From: Hemileia vastatrix
Taxonomy: Eukaryota; Basidiomycota; Pucciniomycetes; Pucciniales; Zaghouaniaceae
Reading direction: 5' to 3'
Length of the DNA stretch: 64,000 nt
Assembly: GCA_030280995.1 (NCBI GenBank)
Contig: JASXTE010000005.1
Location: forward strand, 29,060,501-29,124,500
Shown one piece after another: positions 12,605 to 23,603 of this stretch (positions are counted from its first letter, which is position 1; each line of letters opens with the position of its first letter). Under the pieces are notes generated by a model that saw only the letters and a list, made by a program, of their open reading frames with translations, did not search any database and was not told the origin of the DNA. Position numbers and translations under genes: made by a program.

Positions 12605-13639
12605 ATTGATTAATGAATATTAAAAAAAAGTATTCGATATCAAAAAATTATGATGTAATATGATGAATAATTATAAGAAACTCTATTCTAGAAAATTGAA
12701 GTTGATATTTTAATAGGATAAAAAATTGAATAAGATTAAAATTAAAGTGAGGATGAAAGAAACAGAAAACATAAAGAGGGGGATTTTATATTATTTGAGC
12801 TTTTTTTAACATGTATTATTCATAGTGGGGTAAACTGAGTAACATGCTAAATCACAATCTGTTTATATTGAAGCGAAATTTGATGTAGCTAACAGAAAAT
12901 ACTAGTAATTCTTTGGGGACTTTTAGTGTGAAAAACAAATAATAACAAATTTATATCCCATATTCAAATTGCCACGGGTAAATACAAAATTTTTTAAATT
13001 AGAATTTACTCCTAAACAATGGAGATACACTTAATTAGTATATTATATGAAAAAAAAGGATAATCCTTTATGAATATTTGTTAAATTTAATTTCAGATGA
13101 CAATGCGAGATTCACATATATACTGATATGCCTCATCAAACAAGAAATGAATTATAAATATAAAATTGGTAACATTAGAATTTAAGATAAGAATTTGTTT
13201 TTTAAGTGACAGGAGGAGTGTCAGGCTAGGGTGTGGGCACCGTGACCAAACCTTTGATAAACTTGGATACAACTAAGGGAAAAAAAAAAATTGAATAGTT
13301 TTATTTTGCAATATATCTTAGTCTGCACAAGATATTGCATTGTTGTCCCTAACTATACCAAAATTGTTACTTTTCAAAAGTTATAGGACTACTAAGTTGA
13401 TAAAATATTATTATGAATCACCCAATGAAATACCTTAAGCAACATTCAAAATTATTAAAATATTAATATTCAATTTGAGATTTGGATTAGCTAATTTTTC
13501 ACAACTTACCACAGTTTTGATTAATATAATAAAACTTGAAAAAAATTGTTGAGATAACCTAGAAATGGGTGCAAGAAAATGATGAAACATATGACTTGAA
13601 ACTTAACTCATACACTATTGATAAACTTCATGGATCCTG
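12605..13639. other. AT-rich spacer before the palindrome array
   Basis: Upstream side of the unknown five-exon gene. It contains a short GC-richer patch near 13205-13245 (AGGAGTGTCAGGCTAGGG and following) but no open frame, LTR pair or inverted terminal sequence that I can support. Confidence 0.4.
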
Positions 13640-15577
13640 ATTAATTTCTATCGAAATTAATTTGGAGACTAGCATATTGAATTTTAGCTATGACCAAGTA
13701 CTGTAAGTGCCATGGTTTGTATTCAATATATTGGTGTTGAAATTAATTTTGATAGGAATCAACAAGTATCAGATGGCACCATGCATGAAACACTGACAGA
13801 AACCATCAAATTTATGAGGCAATGAACCTCATAATTTCGATCGAAATTAATATAGACCCCTGCATATTGAATACAAGCCATTTCACATGGACTACACAGA
13901 CATAGATAAAATTCAACATGCATGGCTTAATATTAATTTTGATCGAAATTAACCAAGGCATTAAAACATCAATTTTTATATGGTGTACTTGATCAAACCA
14001 GTTTATCTAACTGCTTAGCTTACCTATACTTATAGGAATTTTATGCATAGTCCATGTCCATATTAATTTCGATCGAAATTAATGTTGACTAATACATAAT
14101 GAATACATGCTATGCCACTTACACTTTCCAGGCATAGCTACCATTAAATATGCCAGTATCAAAAATTAATTTCGATCGAAATTAATGAGCATGATAATCA
14201 TGAATTTCTGGAGTCAACTGCTTATTTTTATGCATGGTGCCTTGCCAACATTAATTTCGATCGAAATTACTTTTGATACTGGCATATTGCATGTATATAT
14301 GCCTGGAAAGTGTAAGTGGCATAGTGTGTATTCATTATGTATTGGTCAACATTAATTTCAATAGAATTTAATATTGACATTTTCATATTGAACCCAAACC
14401 AGCAAACGACCCAAAAAATTCTTCATAAAACTGCTCATTAATTTCGATCGAAATTAGTGAGCACCATATACATATTGAATGGTAGTTATATCTGGTGTGT
14501 GTAAGTTGTAAAGCTTGTGTTCAATGTTTATTGGTCAACATTAATTTTGATCAAAATTAATGAGCATTTTGATCATGAACTTTTTCAGTCAGTTAGTTGT
14601 TTCAATGCATAATGGCATTCCAACATTAATTTTGATCAAAATTAATGTTGAAATGATATAATGCTTTTTTGCATGACATGTAAAGGACGGCAAGTATTTT
14701 TAAGTATTGAAATTTACTATACATGTTGAGGGTAAATATAAAATTTACATATCCATATTAATTTCTATAAAAATTAATGTTGACCAATACATAATAAATA
14801 GTAAATATGCCTGGCTAGTGTAAGTGGCATAGCTTTTTTTCAATCTGCACTTGGCAACATTAATTTCGATCGAAATTAAGGTTCATGATTATCATCAATT
14901 TATTCAGTCAGTTGCTTACTGTTATGCATGGTAACATGTCAACATTAATTTTAATAAAAATTGAATTTGACATGCTACCAAGCATTTTTATGTAAGATGA
15001 AAAGTAGGGCACTCTATTGTTAAGTAAACACATTACAATGCATATTGAGCATGTAAATATCATTTACACATTAATATTAATTTCAATCAAAATTAATGTT
15101 GACCAATAAACATTGAACACAAGCTTTACAACTTACACACACCAGATATAACTACCATTCAATATGTATATGGTGCTCACTAATTTCGATCGAAATTAAT
15201 GAGCAGTTTCATGAAGAATTTTTTGGGTCGTTTGCTGGTTTGGGTTCAATATGAAAATGTCAATATTAAATTCTATTGAAATTAATGTTGACCAATACGT
15301 AATGAATACACACTATGCCACTTACACTTTCCAGGAATAGACACCATGCAATATGCCAGTATCAAAAGTAATTTCGATCGAAATTAATGTTGGCAAGGCA
15401 CCATGCATAAAAATAAGCAGTTGACTCCAGAAATTCATGATTATCATGCTCATTAATTTCGATCGAAATTAATTTTTGATACTGGCATATTTAATGGTAG
15501 CAATGCCTGGCAAGTATAAGTGGCATAGCGTGTATTCACTATGTATTGGTCAACATTAAATTCGATTGAAATTAATA
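13640..15577. repeat. Array of about 20 short palindromes at near-regular spacing
   Basis: A palindrome with the core AATTTCGATCGAAATT, flanked by TA-rich extensions, recurs at about 13641, 13742, 13832, 13932, 14062, 14165, 14251, 14352, 14438, 14541, 14624, 14756, 14860, 14944, 15077, 15180, 15266, 15370, 15453 and 15557. About nine copies keep the perfect TCGATCGA centre; the others vary (for example TTGATCAA). Spacing alternates around 102 and 86 bases, with three intervals near 132. The sequences between palindromes are themselves repeated in both orientations (for example TGACCAATACATAATGAATA and its complement). No coding frame lies inside. It sits between the unknown gene and the transposase/accessory genes; repeated subterminal motifs bound by transposon proteins are known in CACTA elements, but no matching array is seen elsewhere in the window. 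Confidence 0.9.
14061..15577. repeat. Long inverted repeat inside the palindrome array
   Basis: The sequence from about 14061 to 14562 reappears as its reverse complement at about 15080-15577, over roughly 500 bases and at high similarity. Landmarks in order on the left are ACTTTCCAGGCATAGC, ATGAATTTCTGGAGTCAACT, CCAGCAAACGACCCAAAA and TATCTGGTGTGTGTAAG; the right arm has them in reverse order on the other strand. The axis is near 14.82 kb. The inner part (14562-15080) is a weaker, rearranged version of the same modules. Confidence 0.85.
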
Positions 15578-15791
15578 TGGATACATAAATGTGACATAAA
15601 GAGGTATGGACCATCAATTTGTTGAAAATACATTTTTATATCTCATACATTATTTGTTTTTCTTAAATAAAATGTTACTCTCTCTCAATATCACTTTATA
15701 ACATTTACCAAGCTGCTTTGAAAAAAAACAGAATACATAAAATTCAATATAAGATAGCTATATTACACAGAAGATCACCGTTATACCTAAG

Positions 15792-17469
15792 TTATGATGA
15801 TGTTGATGCTCTATTAATTGATTCCCGAATCTTTACCAGATCAATATCAGCTCCAACCCCAAGTGACTCACGTTCATTCACAGATAATCCTTGCAAAAAT
15901 GTTGCTGAATAGCAATTCTTGGGGAGGTATTTGGGAACATTGAATATACCATTTTGTGCAACTGTCCTTTCTGATGACCGTGAATATGTTTTTAATGTTG
16001 ATTTTTTTTGAGCTGGTGTATGGGCTAAGTCCTTTGTCATCTTATCCATTTTTTTAAACAAATCATTGAGTTCAGGATTTCGCCATCCAGGAATAGCTCG
16101 GATAGGTGCAGTTGGGGCTGGTGCTGGGCCTTCCTCGATATCAGAGATGCACCTAGTATCATGAAAAAGCACAACAAAACCTGGCACATCACTGCAGAGA
16201 TCTCTTGCTAACTTGTAGCGTGCACTAGCAATCTGAATTCCAACTAAATCAGCTTCATAATAACAAAAAGCAAAGTAAAATTAAAAACTTACCTTGGTCC
16301 GATAACGTTTTACTTGTGCCCTTGCCCTCTTTTCAATCTTTTCTCTTGCTACCCTTTCCTCTTCTTGCCCAAACAACCTTATCATCTCCTTCCCCTTATT
16401 AACTACCCATTTCTCAATAACACATTGAGTGAACTGAAGCTTTGACTGATCGATTGTATTCAAGGTGGTGAGCCATCTGGTACAGTGGTCGCATACTATG
16501 CTTCCCATGACTTGATTCCAAGTTGATTCTGAAAAATCACGGCAAGTCCAATCAAACGTGAATTTCCGAAAACCTTTTTCTTGCAATTCACGCTCTAAGT
16601 TTCTTTTGACAGAAAGTGGGATCGGTGCTCCTCCTTTTAGTCCTCGAGGCTCAGGTGCTGGAAAAAATTCGGGTAGTCGAATTTTGGATCGCAAGAAGGC
16701 TATAGAATTGGTTATCAGAAATTGTCGATCAGCTGCAGAATTGGCACGGTTAGAAGATTGGACTTGGGTTAGGACAGTTTGAATGGTTTTTAGTTTGAAT
16801 TGGCTCCAATCTTTCCAATTTTCAATCTCCAAAGGTGTTGGGCTCGCAGGATATTTTGATATTTGTGTTGGTCCCCCAAGACAATACTTCAGAAAGTGGT
16901 AAATATTTCTATTTAGACTGTCCGAGCTCCTGGGAACATCATTCCTTCTAACTAAGCCTCTTACAGCCCTTAACCCCCGTTCTCGCTCATGAGACTCTGC
17001 TGAATTGAGTCTGTGGTAATCACTGATACCCATAATGATTGAGGGATTCACTAACAATTCAAATAAGTTAATTAAATTGGTTATTTTTCAATAAAAGAAT
17101 ACACTACAAATTTTACTTACCTGCTCCACTTGTGCTTGCTCCTTGGTTAGGCTGAGCAGATGATGATTGGTCTCCGAAAAATTCCCTCAATACTTCACTA
17201 GCCCAATCTCTTCCTAGCTGATCAGCTTGCTGATCAGCACTTTCAGAAGCAGAAGGATGATTGGGATTAAAATTTCTCGGTTCTGAATGAGACTCTTGGC
17301 CTGGATTGGGATTAGGTGGTGGGTTAGGATTAGGTGGTACAGATTGAGATGCATCTGGAGGTGGATCAGCAGAGGGTGGTGGAGGAGTATTTCCAGTATT
17401 ACTATGTTGAGGCGGAAAACAATCAGAATCAGTTGGGTCAACAGACATCCCTTCAAAATTATCATCCAT
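15792..17469 (-). CDS. Transposon-associated accessory protein, proline-rich N-terminus
   Basis: Exons on the minus strand are 17469-17121, 17050-16293 and 16232-15792 (about 515 residues). Junctions are canonical and phase-consistent, with no internal stop. The first about 115 residues are acidic, then Pro/Asn/Ser-rich (PPPPSADPPPDASQS), probably disordered. The middle domain contains FTFDWTCRDFSESTWNQVMG, KWVVNKGKEMIRLFG and a basic coiled stretch ending KRYRTK. The C-terminal exon ends with LPKNCYSATFLQGLS. This architecture, and the intron directly after KRYRTK, is shared with the plus-strand gene at 22350, so the two are paralogues. Its position just downstream of the Tnp2 transposase on the same strand suggests a transposon accessory role (for example subterminal DNA binding), but the biochemical function is unknown. 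Confidence 0.65.
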
Positions 17470-17895
17470 AATGAACTGTAATAAAATAAAATAAAATAAA
17501 AATAATCAGTTGTTAAAATTTATACCTATCAAAGCTAAAGTAAAAAAAGATACTATGTATATAGTCTTGTAAACGTGTATGTTCTCTTGTCGAAAAATAA
17601 AGTGAATAATATATAGCTATCAGCTAAAGTTGGAAGGTCAAACTATTTATAGTAGATGAATGAGCAAGAAGATCATTCATTAAGTAAAAATTTTATCATA
17701 TTTCTCATTATCATGATTTTATTTCTTTCATTCTTACATTTAAGATAAAAATGACTCATTGAAAGCATGGGTTCTCTCGCAATAAAAGCAACCAAAGTAA
17801 TTGTTCACTGGTTTATGATAAGGTAAGTTGGATGCATTGCATTTTTTAATCGAGCATTGAATTATTTCTTTCACCATTTACAAATATCACCAATC
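17470..17895. other. Spacer between accessory gene and transposase gene
   Basis: AT-rich spacer of about 430 bases separating the 3' end of the transposase gene from the start of the accessory gene, both on the minus strand. It would contain the accessory gene promoter; no clear box is identified. Confidence 0.4.
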
Positions 17896-20800
17896 CTACA
17901 AATTTCCCGAATCCCAAATTAACACAAAGATGTTAGTCAACAGAAAATAAATTTGATTAATTTTTTCACTCACTACTGTCTGCAGTCCAATGGCAGTGAC
18001 AACCTCGTCTTTGATTCCAAACATTCCTTTTTTGTGCTCGACAGTAGCTGCATGTCCAATTATTGCATCTTTCTTAATCACAATTTGAGTTGCTTTGGCT
18101 ACTCTTACTAACCGACAATGCACTTGTGGGAAAAGCTCATAGGGATCCTTTGATGTTTCTTCTGGACGGAGCTCTTTGAAAGGACTTACTATTAAATATA
18201 TTTGATCAATCTCTTCCTTTGATCTGAAAAGATCATCAATTTGCCCAAACTGGCTATCTTTTCCATAGTAGAATTCAATTGTTGAATTAGCAATGTGTCG
18301 ATGGTAACTAGTAAACCTCTTTCCATGTATCAATATGCTTGCTACATTTTCAACTACCCGATCCCCACTTTTCTCCGATGGTGTCAAAGCCCGTCTTGAA
18401 GTTTCTTTTCCCATTCGTGCCCTTACCCATTTAGTAAATAATGCCATACTTAGATGGATCCATTTGTTTTGTTTATCGAGATCAATATGGATTTTTTTAG
18501 TCTCACATTGATCATTATCTTCAGCTTCACCAAGATCTAATACCCTAGACTTCCGATACCAATGTTTGAGCATTGTTAGCGGTATCTCTCCTGTGGTAAA
18601 TATTAATAAATTAGCACAGCTGAGTTTTTAAATCATTTCTTACAAACATTACATACGTGGATGGTGATTGTTTGGAATTTCAGATAATATATGATTCACC
18701 TGCTCTCCAGACCAAGTACCTGTACCTGATGGTGGACCAAGACGCTTTATCATTTCAGGATAATGTTGAGTGATATGCAGATTTGGCTTTGCATTAATAT
18801 TCTTCCAACCCTCTTCAAGGCACTCACGATACTCTAACAGAAATTGATCTAGATCTTTAAGCTCATTAGTCTGTATATTTTTTAATGTCAAAAAATTGGT
18901 GATCGAGCATAATGTTACAAGTGACTTGAGAAGATAATATTCTCTTGGTTTATCAGCTGAGGAAGCTGAAGATTCAGATTCTTTAAATTTTTCAAACCAA
19001 AGGGGTATAAGTGACAAAGGGAAGTAGAGAGTATACAGCATGTGCCATTCTGCTGCCTTGAGGGATCCTTCCTTTTTAGATCCTACTGATTTTGGAACTC
19101 GTGTTAGCCAGGAAGGTCTTCTTACTTGATCAATCATCTTCCATACAACCTGTAGCTCTGCTGCTGTGATTCGTGGATTACTACTACCTTCATTTTCTTT
19201 CTCCTTACCTTTCCTTTTATTTTCTTCATCTCTAGCTGTCTCATTTGATGAGTGAGATCCTTCACTCTGTGATATGCTAATGCTTCTTTGCCTTAAGTTA
19301 TACAATGAATTCCTACTGTCACTGCTTTGAGACTGTACTGAGGCCACATCGCTATATGGAGGAATAAATTTGGAGCTGGATGACCTACTCTGGCTTCTTG
19401 ATCGATTTGTTCCCAATCCTTCATTATCTAGTCCATGATGACTTGATGACTGTCTTGAACTCGTACGTCTTTGCCGCTTGTGCTGTCTCGTGTGTCCTGT
19501 ATCATCATCATCATTATTCGTGGTGCTTAAGCTACTTCTACGTTTTTTCGAATGTTTGTGCAGTGAAGTATCAGAAAAGAAATCATCATCTTCTTCTCTT
19601 ACATGCCAATTTTTATCCTTTTCCAGCTTTCTTTCTAGATCTTTTGCTGCATTTTGGATTTGAAAATAGCTTAGACTGTGATCTTTTAGGTTGCCAAGCA
19701 TATGTGAATGCATAACATCAATTGAGCAATATTCAGTTGGACGCCAATATTCAAGGTTATTCAGCTCACTCCATCGTACCCCATGATTTTGAACAATTGA
19801 TACACGCTCCCAATGTGACTTAGAATTTTTCCACTTTGTTGCCCAGCACATATGATCCTCATGATTCCGTAATGAAAAATTTCCCACATTCTTTTCACTA
19901 ATTTCATCTTTAGAGATATTACAGAAAGAGCAGAACATTTTTGCAGAGTGACTCGAAAAGCCAGCCAATTTTCGTATTGCAGGAATGTCACCTATCAAAG
20001 AGAACAATGCAACTCTTAATTTCCGGCCTCGTGGATAAAGATGTGTCTTTTCAATCAATATACCATCCCATAGAGTTTGTAGATCATTAACCAGTGGTTT
20101 TAGAAGGTGATTAAGCTGTTCACTTGTGGGTTCTGTTGGTCCGGGTATAATAGAATACAAAAAAAGATTTTCCATTTTGTATCTATCTTCTTGAGGAAGG
20201 TTCATACACACCATCATAATATTGCCTACAGACTTCTGATGACCTCCAATCCTATTGCCACCAGGCCTAAACCAGTCGACATATAAAGTAAACATTAAGT
20301 TGCCTGAAGTTATCGTATATTCATCATCATTGCTATCCAGAGCTGGAGTGGTTATGGGAAAGTTTTTCCAAATTGAACCATCACAAACATCCTTCATCAA
20401 ATCACACTCTACACGTTCTGCCACAGGGGTTTTCTTCTCAATCAGAAGCTCAAATTTGAACAGTTTGATCTTTTCCTTAAGCCAGTCGATAAAAGAATGG
20501 TGATGAAATGTTTTAAGAGATAAGTATTTTACATGTTCTTGATGTTCCTCCATCAAATACAGCCTTTCATCACATTTAACTGCAATTTGTCCTGCTCCAA
20601 ACATTTTTAAATAGCGCTTTGATGATGAAAGAAACGGTTGATTGCAACATAGTATAGATGGTTGAGATTCAGAGTTATACTCATAAAGAGCAAAGCATTT
20701 AGGACAGCATGTTTTAGTGAAAAATGATTGATTGAGCTTTAATCGACTAAAAACTGTATCTATCGAGCGTGGGACCAGGCGGACAATGCTATCAGAATCC

Positions 20801-21274
20801 AGTATTCCACTATCACCTAGAAGTTTGAGCTTCTTAATTTCTTCATCCAAAAATTGAGTACAACCTTCTTTGCTCAAATGATGAATCAGAGAAAGCTTTG
20901 CTGCCTGCCACATAATTATTTGGCTATACCGTTCCCCGAGATTTGAGTTTCTAGAGACTGTTGAAGATACTTCTGCCCCCAATAGCAACTGCCCCTATGT
21001 AATAAATCATTGAAACATCATAAAGACTTTAATTCTCACATTGAACTATAGATATACAGCTTACTGTTTCTGTGGAGCGGGAACTTCCAATGTTAAGTGG
21101 ATTGTTGGAAGAAATAACCATCTGGGCCTTCCTATTTCTTTCCTCTTGATGTTTTGCATAAGAATTAGAGCTTTTGAAAGCCATACCAACTTCAAAGGAC
21201 CCAGAAGAAGTTTGATACTTTCTATTGACACATCCAAGATCTTGACATTGACATACATGAAAAAATGGAGGCAT
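17896..21274 (-). CDS. Tnp2-like (CACTA/EnSpm-type) DDE transposase
   Basis: Predicted DNA transposase. Exons on the minus strand are 21274-21065, 20988-18657 and 18590-17896, about 1078 residues, with phase-consistent junctions and no internal stop; exon 2 could instead begin six bases earlier. The start MPPFFHVCQCQDLGC is a Cys-rich N-terminus typical of basidiomycete Tnp2 proteins. A zinc-binding cluster (CCPKCFALY ... CCNQPF) lies at about residues 164-190. The catalytic core shows LYVDWFRPGGNRIG (Asp about 308), IPGPTEPTSEQLNHLLKPLV, GDIPAIRKLAGF (Asp about 404) and FCSFC. A 150-residue Ser/Arg-rich charged insertion follows (RRSSLSTTNNDDDD), then the conserved HPREIPLTMLKHW, which is split by the last intron. 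The catalytic Glu was not assigned with certainty, and the C-terminal end may be shortened by a further intron. Known elements of this type carry Tnp2 plus DNA-binding accessory proteins, which fits the neighbouring paralogous pair. Confidence 0.85.
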
Positions 21275-22349
21275 TGTAATTGTGATAATTGTAGGAATAA
21301 GTTAGCTATTCGAAGTTACCGATTGAAGGTATTCCTTTTTTTGAAAGGCACTAGCTAATATAAGCTACATTTTTTTATCAAAAGAATATGATGGAATATG
21401 TGTTGAAATTATTTAAGTTTAAATGTTTAATTTTTAATCGGATAAATTATATATTAATTTAAAGTTATGCAGTCTACTTTATTTGTATTCTGTATACTCT
21501 CTGCATTTGTACAACAATGCATGCATGTTTATCAGAATATTTTCTATCATAGAAAAAATTCTGTTGTACGCACAAGCATCTTAATTATTTTTCTATCAAA
21601 TGCCTTCTGAGTTATATCTAACTACCCTATAATTATTTGATTTTGATAAAAATTCTTAGTTATGGACTATAAGAAAAGTAATCCATATTTTTAACATAAT
21701 TATTTAAAAAATTACCCCAAAAATCAAAGTTAAACCCAAAAATAAGTTTAATATTTTGTAAAAAACAATCACAAACATATTTCTTTCAACTTGAAAATTG
21801 GTCTGTACTAGGTAGAATTTTCTATAAAGAAAAAATCAAAAATACTCAAATAATAGATGCTACAAAAGTGTAAACCTTAAAGAATTACATAAAAGCTGAA
21901 ACCTTGTATAACTTTTCATACATAAATGCGATGAAGTGACACTCTAGTCTATTTATTCAGGTTGAAAAAAATTACTCAAAAGAATATGTATTACTATCAT
22001 ATTGGACCAAAAATAATTTTTTGGTAATCAAAAAATGAACATAGCCTCACATTTAACAAATTATTTTTGTGGAAGAATTTTTTGAAAAGAAAAAAAAATC
22101 CGTTTCTTAAATGAGTCTGCTTTTATCACATAATCATTCTCTTTATTTTATACCATTCCTTTTGAGTTCAAGTTGCATATAAAAATATAATTTATGCATA
22201 TTATAATTCCATAAAGTCGAAATATTTCTTATTCTTAATTTTTGTGATATTTCTCCTTAAATCAACTTTGATCATAAAGTTTTGGAGCTCAACAATTTAT
22301 CCTTCCTCTTTGTTTAATTTAATTGAACACTTTCTTAATCTTATTATTT
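21275..22349. promoter_or_regulatory. Divergent intergenic region
   Basis: About 1.07 kb of AT-rich DNA between the starts of the minus-strand transposase and the plus-strand accessory gene; it should contain both promoters. A shadow frame overlaps the transposase N-terminus on the plus strand, but no independent gene, array or strong inverted repeat is seen. Confidence 0.4.
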
Positions 22350-23471
22350 ATGAACCCTAGTAGCTCTTACTTTCCTCATGGAAACCTGCCCACAAACACA
22401 AGAACACTTAATAGAATTTTTAATGAGACTTTGCCTCCATTCAATTCTCACTTTTGTAGATCTATACACAATTTTTGTCGTTCACTTTTGGATATGTCAC
22501 CAGAATCAAATGGATGGAAACAAAACCCTACTGAAGAGCAATTAGACAGATTTTCATCATTCGACATGAATTCTTGCAACATTGCCTTTGAACTACCTCA
22601 TCCAGAATCAAATTCAGCGGTTTCAGAAAAGTTTCCACCAATTTTCCGTGAATCTTTTATTGAGCACCTTCGCATGTGTGGTTTCCCAGGATCAACTTTC
22701 GCTTGGAACCTAGATTGGTTTGACAAATGGAACCAGGTCTTGGCAAATATTCTCATTAAACACTGGGACAATGCCTTAAAAACCAATAATTTGATTGCAT
22801 ATCCAATTGACTCAACTCAAATTAGCTTCTCAAATCAAATAGGAGTTCTTCACCGTTGGTTTTTAGGTCATGCTGATAGATTAAGACTTGGGAAGGATTC
22901 TCATAGCTCTCAAGAAATAATCAAAGTGAGAAAGCATAAATATAGAATAAAAAAAAAAGTATGAAAATCCCTTTTTTTTCAACCGTTTTTATTTATGACC
23001 TTTATTTCAAATAACAAAGATTCTTAGAATTCAGTTAACCGAACTAAACTTCTTAAACAACTTCCACATTGTGAAACTTATCACAACCTTTTCACAAACA
23101 TCAAATGTTGTTCAGACACCGAAATTGATAATGATGGATCGTTAAGACGTATCTTAATGCAATGGAGGTCTGAAGATTTTTCTAAAGTTGCACAATATCT
23201 TGACCAACAACACTTTGATATTCGAGATAATTCAACCTACTCTGGCAGTGTGCTAAAGGACTTGGCCTTGTACAAAAGAATCAGTTTGGTTTCAACATTA
23301 TCCCCTAACCTTAATCCTTCTCATGTCCCCCGGGGTTTGCCGAATGACTGTTATTCTCCCTTGTATCTTGCATCTCTAAATCCTCAACAACTCAGACTTT
23401 TAAATCCTCAAAATCCCATAAATTTACCTGCTCTCCTTGAAATTCTTTGTTCCTCTAATGTGAGTGATTGA
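22350..23471 (+). CDS. Second transposon accessory protein, paralogue of the 15.8 kb gene
   Basis: Exons 22350-22958 and 23028-23471 give about 350 residues; the intron (GTATGA...TTCTTAG) joins in phase. ATG at 22350 is the first in frame. The protein shares with the minus-strand gene at 15792-17469 a core FAWNLDWFDKWNQVLANIL, a basic coiled stretch ending KYRIKK directly before the intron, and a C-terminal PRGLPNDCYSPLYLASL. It lacks the proline-rich N-terminus. It lies divergent to the transposase and convergent with the SNF2 gene, 133 bases from that gene's stop. No catalytic motif is seen. A role as a DNA-binding or structural partner of the transposase is inference from context and from the duplication. 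Confidence 0.65.
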
Positions 23472-23603
23472 CAAACTCCCTTAATAATAGGTTTGCACAC
23501 TCATACTCCTCATTTCCACTGTTTGGGACACTTAGCCTTGAAAACAAAAACATAATTTTAATGATTACTATTATCATTAAAATTTATAGAAATGAAATTT
23601 GGC

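Noticed and set aside
13640..15577. CRISPR-like array
   Set aside because: The spacers are themselves repeated and inverted, spacing is 83-133 bases, the repeats are short palindromes of varying sequence, and the surroundings are eukaryotic genes with introns.
19380..19715. Plus-strand ORFs opposite the transposase
   Set aside because: They lie antisense to the Ser/Arg-rich insertion of a well-supported gene and have no features of their own.
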